A stretch of DNA of 64,000 nt from Hydractinia symbiolongicarpus (lineage: Eukaryota; Cnidaria; Hydrozoa; Anthoathecata; Hydractiniidae). Every line of letters starts with the position of its first letter. Positions within the stretch are counted from its first letter, which is position 1. The stretch is from NCBI RefSeq assembly GCF_029227915.1, contig NC_079877.1:5520001-5584000 (forward strand), written 5' to 3'. Under the pieces are notes generated by a model that saw only the letters and a program-made list of their open reading frames with translations, searched no databases and was not told the DNA's origin. Positions 1 to 12,548 of this stretch are shown here, one piece after another. A program made the position numbers and the translations under genes.

Positions 1-3000
1 ATTTTTTATAGTATCTTTTCACCACTAAAACGCTTGAGACTTGTAGTTTTCAAAAATGTTTTCATTTTTGATGAGACGCTAAATAAAAGAAGTTTAATCG
101 CCGGCAAACGAAAACCCGCCATTTCCAGTAAATCCAGGTCTCGGCCCGTATAGTCAAAAGTATACAAGGAAAGTACCCAGTGAGTAAGCTCATTTTCCTA
201 ACGAATTTTTAAATTATATTTTCACCACTAAAACGCATGAGACTTGTAGTTTTCAAAAATGTTTTCATTTTTGATGAGACGCTGAATAAAAGAAGTTTAA
301 TCGCCGGCAAACGAAAACCTGCGATTTTCCGTAAATCCCGGACACGGCCCGTATAGTCAAAAGTATACAAAGAGAGTACCCAGGGTGTAAACTCACTTCC
401 CGAACGATTTTTTAAATTATTTTTTCACCACTAAAACGCATGAGACTTGTAGTTTTCAAGAATGTTTTCATATTTGATGAGACGCTGAATAAAAGAAGTT
501 TAATCGCCGGCAAACGAAAACCTGCGATTTTCCGTAAATCCCGGACTCGGCCCGTATAGTCAAAAGTATACAAAGAGAGTACCCAGGGTGTAAACTCACT
601 TCCCGAACGATTTTTTAAATTATTTTTTCACCACTAAAACGTATGAGACTTGTAGTTTTCAAGAATGTTTTCATTTTTGATGAGACGCTGAATAAAAGAG
701 GTTTAATCGCCGGCAAACGAAAACCTGCGATTTTTCGTAAATCCCGGACTCGGCCCGTATAGTCAAAAGTATACAAAGAGAGTATCCAGGGTGTAAACTC
801 CCTTCCCGAACGATTTTTTAAATTATTTTTTCACGACTAAAACGCATGAGACTTGTAGTTTTCAAAAATGTTTTCATTTTTGATGAGACGCTGAATAAAA
901 GAAGTTTAATCGCCTGCAAACGAAAACCTGCGATTTCCCGTAAATCCCGGACTCCGCCCGTATAGTCAAAAGTATACAAAGAAAGTACCCAGGGAGTAAA
1001 CTCATTTCCCAAACAATTTTTTAAATTATTATTTTACCACTAAAGCCCATGAGACTTGTAGTTTTTAAAAATGTTTTCATTTTTGATGAGACGCTGAATA
1101 AAAGAAGTTTAATCGCCGGCAAACGAAAACCCGCAATTTCCCGTAAATCCAGGTCTCGGCCCGTATAGTCAAAAGTATACAAGGAAAGTACCCAGTGAGT
1201 AAACTCATTTCCCTAACGAATTTTTAAATTATTTTTTCACCACTAAAACGCATGAGACTTGTAGTTTTCAAAAATGTTTTCATTTTTGATGAGACGCTGA
1301 ATAAAAGAAGTTTAATAGCCTGCAAACGAAAACCTGCGATTTCCCGTAAATCCCGGACTCGGCCCGTATAGTCAAAAGTATACAAAGAAAGTACCCAGGG
1401 AGTAAACTCATTTCCCAAACGATTTTTTAAATTATTATTTCATCACTAAAGCCCATGAGACTTGTAGTTTTTAAAAATGTTTTCATTTTTGATGAGACGC
1501 TGAATAAAAGAAGTTTAATCGCCGGCAAACGAAAACCCGCGATTTCCCGTAAATCCCGGACTCGGCTCGTATAGTCAAAAGTATACAAGGAAAGTACCCA
1601 GTGAGTAAACTCATTTCCCGAACGAATTTTTAATTTATTTTTTCACCACTAAAACGCATAAGACTTGTAGTTTTCAGAAATGTTTTCATTTTTGATGAGA
1701 CGCTTAATGAAAGTGGTTTAATCGCCGGCAAACGAAAACCTGCGATTTTTCGTAAATCCCGGACTCGGCCCGTATAGTCAAAAGTATACAAAGAGAGTAT
1801 CCAGGGTGTAAACTAACTTCCCGAACGATTTTTTAAATTATTTTTTCACGACTAAAACGCATGAGACTTGTAGTTTTCAAAAATGTTTTCATTTTTGATG
1901 AGACGCTGAATAAAAGAAGTTTAATCGCCTGCAAACGAAAACCTGCGATTTCCCGTAAATCCCGGACTCGGCCCGTATAGTCAAAAGTATACAAAGAAAG
2001 TACCCAGGGAGTAAACTCATTTCCCAAACGATTTTTTAAATTATTATTTCATCACTAAAGCCCATGAGACTTGTAGTTTTTAAAAATGTTTTCATTTTTG
2101 ATGAGACGCTGAATAAAAGAAGTTTAATCGCCGGCAAACGAAAACCCGCGATTTCCCGTAAATCCCGGACTCGGCTCGTATAGTCAAAAGTATACAAGGA
2201 AAGTACCCAGTGAGTAAACTCATTTCCCGAACGAATTTTTAATTTATTTTTTCACCACTAAAACGCATGAGACTTGTAGTTTTCAGAAATGTTTTCATTT
2301 TTGATGAGACGCTTAATGAAAGTGGTTTAATCGCCGGCAAACGAAAACCCGCGATTTCCCGTAAATCCCGGACTCGGCCCGTATAGTCAAAAGTATACAA
2401 AGAAAGTACCCAGGGAGTAAACTCATTTCCCAAACGATTTTTTAAATTATTATTTCACCACTAAAACGCATGAGACTTGTAGTTTTCAAAAATGTTTTCA
2501 TTTTTGATGAGACGGTGAATAAAAGAAGTTTAATCGCCGGCAAACGGAAACCCGCGATTTCCCGTAAATCCTGGAGTCGGCCCGTATAGTCAAAAGTATA
2601 CAAGGAAAGTACCCAGTGAGTAAACTCATTTCCCGAACGAATTTTTAAATTATTTTTTCACCACTAAAACGCATGAGACTTGTAGTTTTCAGAAATGTTT
2701 TCATTTTTGATGAGACGCTGAATAAAAGAAGTTTAATCGCCGGCAAACGAAAACCCGCAATTTGCCGTAAATCCCGGTCTCGGCCCGTATAGTCAAAAGT
2801 ATACAAGGAAAGTACCCAGTGAGTAAACTCATTTCCCTAACGAATTTTTAAATTATTTTTTCACCACAAAAACGCATGAGACTTGTAGTTTTCAAAAATG
2901 TTTTCATTTTTGATGAGACGCTGAATAAAAGAAGTGTAATCGCCGGCAAACGAAAACCTGCGATTTTCCGTAAATCCCGGAATCGGCCCGTATAGTCAAA

Positions 3001-4159
3001 AGTATACAAAGAGAGTACCCAGTGAGTAAACTCACTTCCCGAACGATTTTTTAAATTATTTTTTACCACTAAAACGCATGAGACTTGTAGTTTTCAAAAA
3101 TGTTTTCATTTTTGATGAGACACTGAATAACAGAAGTTTAATCGCCGGCAAACGAAAACCTGCGATTTTCCGTAAATCCCGGACTCAGCCCATATAGTCA
3201 AAAGTATACAAAGAGAGTACCCAGGGTGTAAACTCACTTCCCGAACGATTTTTTAAATTATTTTTTTACTACTAAAACGCATGAGACTTGTAGTTTTTAA
3301 AAATGTTTTCATTTTTGATGAGACGCTGAATAAAAGAAGTTTAATCGCCTGCAAACGAAAACCTGCGATTTCCCGTAAATCCCGGACTCGGCCCGTATAG
3401 TCAAAAGTATACAAAGAAAGTACCCAGGGAGTAAACTCATTTCCCAAACGATTTTTTAAATTATTATTTCATCACTAAAGCCCATGAGACTTGTAGTTTT
3501 TAAAAATGTTTTCATTTTTGATGAGACGCTGAATAAAAGAAGTTTAATCGCCGGCAAACGAAAACCCGCGATTTCCCGTAAATCCCGGACTCGGCTCGTA
3601 TAGTCAAAAGTATACAAGGAAAGTACCCAGTGAGTAAACTCATTTCCCGAACGAATTTTTAATTTATTTTTTCACCACTAAAACGCATGAGACTTGTAGT
3701 TTTCAAAAATGTTTTCATTTTTGATGAGACCCTGAATAAAAGAAGTTGAATCGCCTGCAAACGAAAACCTGCCATTTCCCGTAAATCCCGGACTCGGCCC
3801 GTATAGTCAAAAGTATACAAAGAAAGTACCCAGGGAGTAAACTCATTTCCCAAACGATTTTTTAAATTATTATTTCACCACTAAAGCCCATGAGACTTGT
3901 AGTTTTTAAAAATGTTTTCATTTTTGATGAGACGCTGAATAAAAGAAGTTTAATCGCCGGCAAACGAAAACCCGCGATTTCCCGTAAATCCCGGAGTCGG
4001 CCCGTATAGTCAAAAGTATACAAGGAAAGTACCCGGTGAGTAAACTCATTTCCCGAACGAATTTTTAAATTATTTTTTCACCACTAAAACGCATGAGACT
4101 TGTAGTTTTCAGAATTGTTTTCATTTTTGATGAGACGCTGAATAAAAGAAGTTTAATCG

Positions 4160-7000
4160 CCGGCAAACGAAAACCCGCAATTTCCCGTAAATCCCGGTCT
4201 CGGCCCGTATAGTCAAAAGTATACAAAGAAAGTACCCAGGGAGTAAACTCATTTCCCTAACGAGTTTTTAAATTATTTTTTCACCACGAAAACGCATGAG
4301 ACTTGTAGTTTTCAAAAATGTTTTCATTTTTGATGAGAAGCTGAATAAAAGAAGTTTAATCGCCGACAAACGAAAACTTGCGATTTTCCGTAAATCCCGG
4401 ACTCGGCCCGTATAGTCAAAAGTATACAAAGAGAGTACCCAGGGTGTAAACTCACTTCCCGAACGATTTTTTAAATTATTTTTTTACCACTAAATCGCAT
4501 GAGACTTGTAGTTTTCAAAAATGTTTTCATTTTTGATGAGACGCTGAATAAAAGAAGTTTAATCGCCGGCAAACGAAAACCTGCGATTTCCCGTAAATCC
4601 CAGACTCGGCCCGTATAGTCAAAAGTATACAAAGAAAGTACCCAGGGAGTAACCTCATTTCCCAAACGATTTTTCAAACTATTATTTCACCACTAAAGCC
4701 CATGAGACTTGTAGTTTTTAAAAATATTTTCATTTTTGATGAGACGCTGAATAAAAGAAGTTTAATCGCCGGCAAACGAAAACCCGCGATTTCCCGTAAA
4801 TCCCGGACTCGGCCCGTATAGTCAAATGTATACAAGGAAAGTACCCAGTGAGTAAACTCATTTTCCGAACGAATTTTTAATTTATTTTTTCACCACTAAA
4901 ACGCATGAGACTTGTAGTTTTCAGAAATGTTTTCATTTTTGATGAGACGCTGAATAAAAGAAGTTTAATCGCCGGCAAACGAAAACCTGCGATTTTCCGT
5001 AAATCCCGGACTCGGCCCGTATAGTCAAAAGTATACAAAGAGAGTACCCAGGGTGTAAACTCACTTCCCGAACGATTTTTTAAATTATTTTTTTACCACT
5101 AAAACGCATGAGACTTGTAGTTTTCAAATATGTTTTCATTTTTGATGAGACGCTGAATAAAAGAAGTTTAATCGCCTGCAAACAAAAACCTGCGATTTCC
5201 CGTAAATCCCAGACTCGGCCCGTATATTCAAAAGTATACAAAGAAAGTACCCAGGGAGTAACCTCATTTCCCAAACGATTTTTCAAACTATTATTTCACC
5301 ACTAAAGCCCATGAGACTTGTAGTTTTTAAAAATATTTTCATTTTTGATGAGACGCTGAATAAAGGAAGTTTAATCGCCGGCAAACGAAAACCCGCGATT
5401 TCCCGTAAATCCCGGACTCGGCCCGTATAGTCAAATGTATACAAGGAAAGTACCCAGTGAGTAAACTCATTTCCCTAACGATTTTTTAAATTATTTTTTC
5501 ACCACGAAAACGCATGAGACTTGTAGTTTTCAAAAATGTTTTCATTTTTGATGAGAAGCTGAATAAAAGAAGTTTAATCGCCGGCAAACGAAAACCCGCA
5601 ATTTCCCGTAAATCCCGGTCTCGGCCCGTATAGTCAAAAGTATACAAAGAAAGTACCCAGGGAGTAAACTCATTTCCCTAACGAGTTTTTAAATTATTTT
5701 TTCACCACGAAAACGCATGAGACTTGTAGTTTTCAAAAATGTTTTCATTTTTGATGAGAAGCTGAATAAAAGAAGTTTAATCGCCGGCAAACGAAAACTT
5801 GCGATTTTCCGTAAATCCCGGACTCGGCCCGTATAGTCAAAAGTATACAAAGAGAGTACCCAGGGTGTAAACTCACTTCCCGAACGATTTTTTAAATTAT
5901 TTTTTTACCACTAAATCGCATGAGACTTGTAGTTTTCAAAAATGTTTTCATTTTTGATGAGACGCTGAATAAAAGAAGTTTAATCGCCTGCAAACGAAAA
6001 CCTGCGATTTCCCGTAAATCCCAGACTCGGCCCGTATAGTCAAAAGTATACAAAGAAAGTACCCAGGGAGTAACCTCATTTCCCAAACGATTTTTCAAAC
6101 TATTATTTCACCACTAAAGCCCATGAGACTTGTAGTTTTTAAAAATATTTTCATTTTTGATGAGACGCTGAATAAAAGAAGTTTAATCGCCGGCAAACGA
6201 AAACCCGCGATTTCCCGTAAATCCCGGACTCGGCCCGTATAGTCAAATGTATACAAGGAAAGTACCCAGTGAGTAAACTCATTTTCCGAACGAATTTTTA
6301 ATTTATTTTTTCACCACTAAAACGCATGAGACTTGTAGTTTTCAGAAATGTTTTCATTTTTGATGAGACGCTGAATAAAAGAAGTTTAATCGCCGGCAAA
6401 CGAAAACCTGCGATTTTCCGTAAATCCCGGACTCGGCCCGTATAGTCAAAAGTATACAAAGAGAGTACCCAGGGTGTAAACTCACTTCCCGAACGATTTT
6501 TTAAATTATTTTTTTACCACTAAAACGCATGAGACTTGTAGTTTTCAAATATGTTTTCATTTTTGATGAGACGCTGAATAAAAGAAGTTTAATCGCCTGC
6601 AAACAAAAACCTGCGATTTCCCGTAAATCCCAGACTCGGCCCGTATAGTCAAAAGTATACAAAGAAAGTACCCAGGGAGTAACCTCATTTCCCAAACGAT
6701 TTTTCAAACTATTATTTCACCACTAAAGCCCATGAGACTTGTAGTTTTTAAAAATATTTTCATTTTTGATGAGACGCTGAATAAAAGAAGTTTAATCGCC
6801 GGCAAACGAAAACCCGCGATTTCCCGTAAATCCCGGACTCGGCCCGTATAGTCAAATGTATACAAGGAAAGTACCCAGTGAGTAAACTCATTTTCCGAAC
6901 GAATTTTTAATTTATTTTTTCACCACTAAAACGCATGAGACTTGTAGTTTTCAGAAATGTTTTCATTTTTGATGAGACGCTTAATGAAAGTGGTTTAATC
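4160..7000. repeat. Seven-monomer (1,421-bp) duplication inside block A
   Basis: Units near 4,267, 4,471 and 5,080 recur at 5,688, 5,892 and 6,501, each exactly 1,421 bp on. Shared marks include CACCACGAAAACGC with GAGAAGCTG, CTAAATCGC, CAAATATG with CAAACAAAAACC, and AGTCAAATG. Near 5,486 is a hybrid monomer with the GAGAAGCTG left half and the CCCGCAATTT right half, which marks the exchange at about 5,556-5,596. The stretch just before it, about 5,470-5,560, resembles 4,255-4,345, so the junction is not a simple single crossover. Block A' has only one copy of this segment. Confidence 0.75.
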
Positions 7001-10000
7001 GCCGGCAAACGAAAACCCGCGATTTCCCGTAAATCCCGGGCTTGGCCCGTATAGTCGAATGTATACAAAGAAAGTACCCTGTGAGTAAACACATTTCCCA
7101 AACGAATTTTTAAATTATTTTTTCACCACTAAAACGCATGAGACTTGTAGTTTTCAAAAATGTTTTCATTTTTGATGAGACGCTGAATAAAAGAAGTTTA
7201 ATCGCCGGCAAACGAAAACCTGCGATTTCCCGTAAATCCTGGACTCGGTCCGTATAGTCAAAAGTATACAAAGAAAGTACCCAGGAAGTAAACTCATTTC
7301 CCAAACGATTTTTTAAATTATTTTTTCACCACTAAAACGCATGAGACTTGTAGTTTTCAAAAATGTTTTCATTTTTGATGAGACGCTGAATAAAAGAAGT
7401 TTAATCGCCTGCAAACGAAAACCTGCGATTTTCCGTAAATCCCGGACTCGGCCCGTATAGTCAAAAGTATACAAAGAGAGTACCCAGGGTGTAAACTCAC
7501 TTCCCGAACGATTTTTTAAATTATTTTTTCACCACTAAAACGCATGAGACTTGTAGTTTTCAAAAATGTTTTCATTTTTGATGAGACCCTGAATAAAAGA
7601 AGTTGAATCGCCTGCAAACGAAAACCTGCGATTTCCCGTAAATCCCGGACTCGGCCCGTATAGTCAAAAGTATACAAAGAAAGTACCCAGGGAGTAAACT
7701 CATTTCCCAAACGATTTTTTAAATTATTATTTCACCACTAAAGCCCATGAGACTTGTAGTTTTTAAAAATGTTTTCATTTTTGATGAGACGCTGAATAAA
7801 AGAAGTTTAATCGCCGGCAAACGAAAACCCGTGATTTCCCGTAAATCCCGGAGTCGGCCCGTATAGTCAAAAGTATACAAGGAAAGTACCCAGTGAGTAA
7901 ACTCATTTCCCGAACGAATTTTTAAATTATTTTTTCACCACTAAAACGCATGAGACTTGTAGTTTTCAGAAATGTTTTCATTTTTGATGAGACGCTTAAT
8001 GAAAGTGGTTTAATCGCCGGCAAACGAAAACCCGCGATTTCCCGTAAATCCCGGGCTTGGCCCGTATAGTCGAATGTATACAAAGAAAGTACCCTGTGAG
8101 TAAACACATTTCCCAAACGAATTTTTAAATTATTTTTTCACCACTAAAACGCATGAGACTTGTAGTTTTCAAAAATGTTTTCATTTTTGATGAGACGCTG
8201 AATAAAAGAAGTTTAATCGCCGGCAAACGAAAACCTGCGATTTCCCGTAAATCCTGGACTCGGCCCGTATAGTCAAAAGTATACAAAGAAAGTACCCAGG
8301 AAGTAAACTCATTTCCCAAACGATTTTTTAAATTATTTTTTCACCACTAAAACGCATGAGACTTGTAGTTTTCAAAAATGTTTTCATTTTTGATGAGACG
8401 CTGAATAAAAGAAGTTTAATCGCCTGCAAACGAAAACCTGCGATTTCCCGTAAATCCCGGGCTTGGCCCGTATAGTCGAATGTATACAAAGAAAGTACCC
8501 TGTGAGTAAACTCATTTCCCAAACGAATTTTTAAATTATTTTGTCACCACTAAAACGCATGAGACTTGTAGTTTTCAAAAATGTTTTCATTTTTGATGAG
8601 ACGCTGAATAAAAGAAGTTCAATCGCCGGCAAACGAAAACCTGCGATTTTCCGTAATTCCGGACTCGGCCCGTATAGTCAAAAGTATACAAAGAGAGTAC
8701 CCAGGGTGTAAACTCACTTCCCGAACGATTTTTTAAATTATTTTTTCACCACTAAAACGCATGAGACTTGTAGTTTTCAAAAATGTTTTCATTTTTGATG
8801 AGACCCTGAATAAAAGAAGTTGAATCGCCTGCAAACGAAAACCTGCGATTTCCCGTAAATCCCGGACTCGGCCCGTATAGTCAAAAGTATACAAAGAAAG
8901 TACCCAGGGAGTAAACTCATTTCCCAAACGATTTTTTAAATTATTATTTCACCACTAAAGCCCATGAGACTTGTAGTTTTTAAAAATGTTTTCATTTTTG
9001 ATGAGACGCTGAATAAAAGAAGTTTAATCGCCGGCAAACGAAAACCCGCGATTTCCCGTAAATCCCGGAGTCGGCCCGTATAGTCAAAAGTATACAAGGA
9101 AAGTACCCAGTGAGTAAACTCATTTCCCGAACGAATTTTTAAATTATTTTTTCACCAATAAAACGCATGAGACTTGTAGTTTTCAGAAATGTTTTCATTT
9201 TTGATGAGACGCTGAATAAAAGAAGTTTAATCGCCGGCAAACGAAAACCCGCAATTTCCCGTAAATCCCGGTCTCGGCCCGTATAGTCAAAAGTATACAA
9301 GGAAAGTACCCAGTGAGTAAACTCATTTCCCTAACGAATTTTTAAATTATTTTTTCACCACAAAAACGCATGAGACTTGTAGTTTTCAAAAATGTTTTCA
9401 TTTTTGATGAGACGCTGAATAAAAGAAGTTTAATCGCCGGCAAACGAAAACCTGCGATTTTCCGTAAATCCCGGAATCGGCCCGTATAGTCAAAAGTATA
9501 CAAAGAGAGTACCCAGTGAGTAAACTCACTTCCAGAACGATTTTTTAAATTATTTTTTTACCACTAAAACGCATGAGACTTGTAGTTTTCAAAAATGTTT
9601 TCATTTTTGATGAGACACTGAATAAAAAAAGGTTTAATCGCCGGCAAACGAAAACCTGCGATTTTCCGTAAATCCTGGACTCGGCCTGTATAGTCAAAAG
9701 TATACAAAGAGAGTACCCAGGGTGTAAACTCACTTCCCGAACGATTTTTTAAATTATTTTTTTACCACTAAAACGCATGAGACTTGTAGTTTTCAAAAAT
9801 GTTTTCATTTTTGATGAGACGCTGAATAAAAGAAGTTTAATCGCCTGCAAACGAAAACCTGCGATTTCCCGTAAATCCCGGACTCGGCCCGTATAGTCAA
9901 AAGTATACAAAGAAAGTACCCAGGGAGTAAACTCATTTCCCAAACGATTTTTTTAATTATTATTTCATCACTAAAGCCCATGAGACTTGTAGTTTTTAAA

Positions 10001-10254
10001 AATGTTTTCATTTTTGATGAGACGCTGAATAAAAGAAGTTTAATCGCCGGCAAACGAAAACCCGCGATTTCCCGTAAATCCCGGACTCGGCTCGTATAGT
10101 CAAAAGTATACAAGGAAAGTACCCAGTGAGTAAACTCATTTCCCGAACGAATTTTTAATTTATTTTTTCATCACTAAAACGCATGAGACTTGTAGTTTTC
10201 AGAAATGTTTTCATTTTTGATGAGACGCTGAATAAAAGAAGTTTAATCGCCGGC

Positions 10255-10264
10255 AAAAAAAAAA
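10255..10264. other. A10 tract marker in a monomer, first of four
   Basis: The usual CAAACGAAAACC has become C followed by ten A and then CC: the CG was replaced by AA and one A was gained. The same tract is at 15,737-15,746, 31,571-31,580 and 31,775-31,784. It lengthens the unit to 204 bp. Such a rare change arose once and was copied, so it labels duplicates by descent. Confidence 0.85.
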
Positions 10265-12315
10265 CCTGCGATTTTCCGTAAATCCCGGACTCGGCCCGTA
10301 TAGTCAAAAGTATACAAAGAGAGTACCCAGGGTGTAAACTCACTTCCCGAACGATTTTTTAAATTATTTTTTCACCACTAAAACGCATGAGACTTGTAGT
10401 TTTCAAAAATGTTTTCATTTTTGATGAGACCCTGGATAAAAGAAGTTGAATCGCCTGCAAACGAAAACCTGCGATTTCCCGTAAATCCCGGACTCGCCCC
10501 GTATAGTCAAAAGTATACAAAGAAAGTACCCAGGGAGTAAACTCATTTCCCAAAGGATTTTTTAAATTATTATTTCACCACTAAAGCCCATGAGACTTGT
10601 AGTTTTTAAAAATGTTTTCATTTTTGATGAGACGCTGAATAAAAGAAGTTTAATCGCCGGCAAACGAAAACCCGCGATTTCCCGTATATCCCGGAGTCGG
10701 CCCGTATAGTCAAAAGTATACAAGGAAAGTACCCGTTGAGTAAACTCATTTCCCGAACGAATTTTTAAATTATTTTTTTACCACTAAAACGCATGAGATT
10801 TGTAGTTTTCAGAATTGTTTTCATTTTTGATGAGACGCTGAATAAAAGAAGTTTAATCGCCGGCAAACGAAAACGCGCAATTTCCCGTAAATCCCGGTCT
10901 CGGCCCGTATAGTCAAAAGTATACAAAGAAAGTACCCAGGGAGTGAACTCATTTCCCTAACGAATTTTTAAATTATTTTTTCACCACGAAAACGCATAAG
11001 ACTTGTAGTTTTCAAAAATGTTTTCATTTTTGATGAGAAGCTGAATAAAAGAAGTTTAATCGCCGGCAAACGAAAACTTGCGATTTTCCGTAAATCCCGG
11101 ACTCGGCCCGTATAGTCAAAAGTATACAAAGAGAGTACCCAGGGTGTAAACTCACTTCCCGAACGATTTTTTAAATTATTTTTTTACCACTAAATCGCAT
11201 GAGACTTGTAGTTTTCAAAAATGTTTTCATTTTTGATGAGACGCTGAATAAAAGAAGTTTAATCGCCTGCAAACGAAAACCTGCGATTTCCCGTAAATCC
11301 CAGACTCGGCCCGTATAGTCAAAAGTATACAAAGAAAGTACCCAGGGAGTAACCTCATTTCCCAAACGATTTTTCAAACTATTATTTCACCACTAAAGCC
11401 CATGAGACTTGTAGTTTTTAAAAATATTTTCATTTTTGATGAGACGCTGAATAAAAGAAGTTTAATCGCCGGCAAACGAAAACCCGCGATTTCCCGTAAA
11501 TCCCGGACTCGGCCCGTATAGTCAAATGTATACAAGGAAAGTACCCAGTGAGTAAACTCATTTTCCGAACGAATTTTTAATTTATTTTTTCACCACTAAA
11601 ACGCATGAGACTTTTAGTTTTCAGAAATGTTTTTATTTTTGATGAGACGCTGAATAAAAGAAGTTTAATCGCCGGCAAACGAAAACCTGCGATTTTCCGT
11701 AAATCCCGGACTCGGCCCGTATAGTCAAAAGTATACAAAGAGAGTACCCAGGGTGTAAACTCACTTCCCGAACGATTTTTTAAATTATTTTTTTACCACT
11801 AAAACGCATGAGACTTGTAGTTTTCAAATATGTTTTCATTTTTGATGAGACGCTGAATAAAAGAAGTTTAATCGCCTGCAAACAAAAAGCTGCGATTTCC
11901 CGTAAATCCCAGACTCGGCCCGTATAGTCAAAAGTATACAAAGAAAGTACCCAGGGAGTAACCTCATTTCCCAAACGATTTTTCAAACTATTATTTCACC
12001 ACTAAAGCCCATGAGACTTGTAGTTTTTAAAAATATTTTCATTTTTGATGAGACGCTGAATAAAAGAAGTTTAATCGCCGGCAAACGAAAACCCGCGATT
12101 TCCCGTAAATCCCGGACTCGGCCCGTATAGTCAAATGTATACAAGGAAAGTACCCAGTGAGTAAACTCATTTTCCGAACGAATTTTTAATTTATTTTTTC
12201 ACCACTAAAACGCATGAGACTTGTAGTTTTCAGAAATGTTTTCATTTTTGATGAGACGCTTAATGAAAGTGGTTTAATCGCCGGCAAACGAAAACCCGCG
12301 ATTTCCCGTAAATCC

Positions 12316-12328
12316 CGGGCTTGGCCCG
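12316..12328. other. Class-specific GC hairpin CGGGC-TTG-GCCCG (example)
   Basis: In class 2 monomers the usual CGGACTCGGCCCG has become CGGGCTTGGCCCG, a perfect 5-bp GC stem with a 3-base loop. The other classes cannot form it. About thirty copies were seen by eye, among them near 7,039, 8,054, 12,317, 13,535, 20,031, 22,873, 28,962, 34,040, 46,420, 50,684 and 61,446. It overlaps the start of the CENP-B-box-like motif. Confidence 0.6.
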
Positions 12329-12338
12329 TATAGTCGAA
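12325..12338 (-). promoter_or_regulatory. CENP-B-box-like near miss in class 2 monomers (example)
   Basis: The minus strand reads TTCG, ACT, A, TA, CGGG. The core recognised by CENP-B is TTCG, four bases, A, two bases, CGGG. The match is complete except that the first spacer has three bases instead of four. Only monomers with AGTCGAATG have it; the common AGTCAAAAG form destroys the TTCG half. I do not claim binding. It is recorded because class-restricted boxes are typical of some centromeric HORs. Confidence 0.25.
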
Positions 12339-12433
12339 TGTATACAAAGAAAGTACCCTGTGAGTAAACACATTTCCCAAACGAATTTTTAAATTATTTT
12401 TTCACCACTAAAACGCATGAGACTTGTAGTTTT

Positions 12434-12453
12434 CAAAAATGTTTTCATTTTTG
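12434..12453. other. Dyad-symmetry hairpin found in most monomers (example)
   Basis: CAAAAATG and CATTTTTG are exact reverse complements separated by a TTTT loop, giving an 8-bp stem (9 bp if the flanking T and A are counted). The element recurs every 203 bp. The right arm CATTTTTG is almost invariant. The left arm varies by class: CAAAAATG, CAAGAATG, CAGAAATG, TAAAAATG, more rarely CAAATATG or CATAAATG. In RNA of the plus strand the common left-arm changes (A to G, C to U) would still pair by G-U wobble. Short dyads that can form cruciforms have been reported in many centromeric satellites; a function here is only inferred. Confidence 0.75.
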
Positions 12454-12530
12454 ATGAGACGCTGAATAAAAGAAGTTTAATCGCCGGCAAACGAAAACCT
12501 GCGATTTCCCGTAAATCCTGGACTCGGCCC

Positions 12531-12548
12531 GTATAGTCAAAAGTATAC
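12531..12548. other. GTATA...TATAC inverted repeat in nearly every monomer (example)
   Basis: GTATA and TATAC are reverse complements separated by eight bases (GTCAAAAG). The right arm is part of the palindrome GTATAC. Most monomers share it; near 49,898, 51,317, 60,659 and 62,079 the right arm reads GTACAC. In class 2 the loop reads GTCGAATG but the arms persist. A five-base stem is weak, so this is only a candidate structure. Confidence 0.5.

Larger units (their letters stand above)
12186..12388. repeat. Monomer class 2 (GCTTAATGAAAG / GGGCTTGG class)
   Basis: This class is defined by CAGAAATG in the left dyad arm, GCTTAATGAAAG in place of GCTGAATAAAAG, CCCGGGCTTGGCCCG in the GC-rich segment, usually AGTCGAATG, and ACCCTGTGAG. 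By eye about thirty monomers carry the GGGCTTGG core. The first is near 7,039; earlier units such as those near 1,711 and 2,312 carry only the left half of the class. It usually follows a class 1 monomer. Its substitutions create a GC hairpin and a CENP-B-box-like motif that other classes lack. Confidence 0.8.

Noticed and set aside
12392-12401. TATA-box-like promoter in AAATTATTTT or near GTATAGTC
   Set aside because: AT-rich words are expected in a 36% GC repeat; there is no adjoining start site, initiator or gene to support a promoter.
12434-12453. Rho-independent terminator formed by the dyad and T-runs
   Set aside because: The stem is AT-rich with a T loop, the following T-run is part of the stem itself, and the context is a eukaryotic-type satellite.
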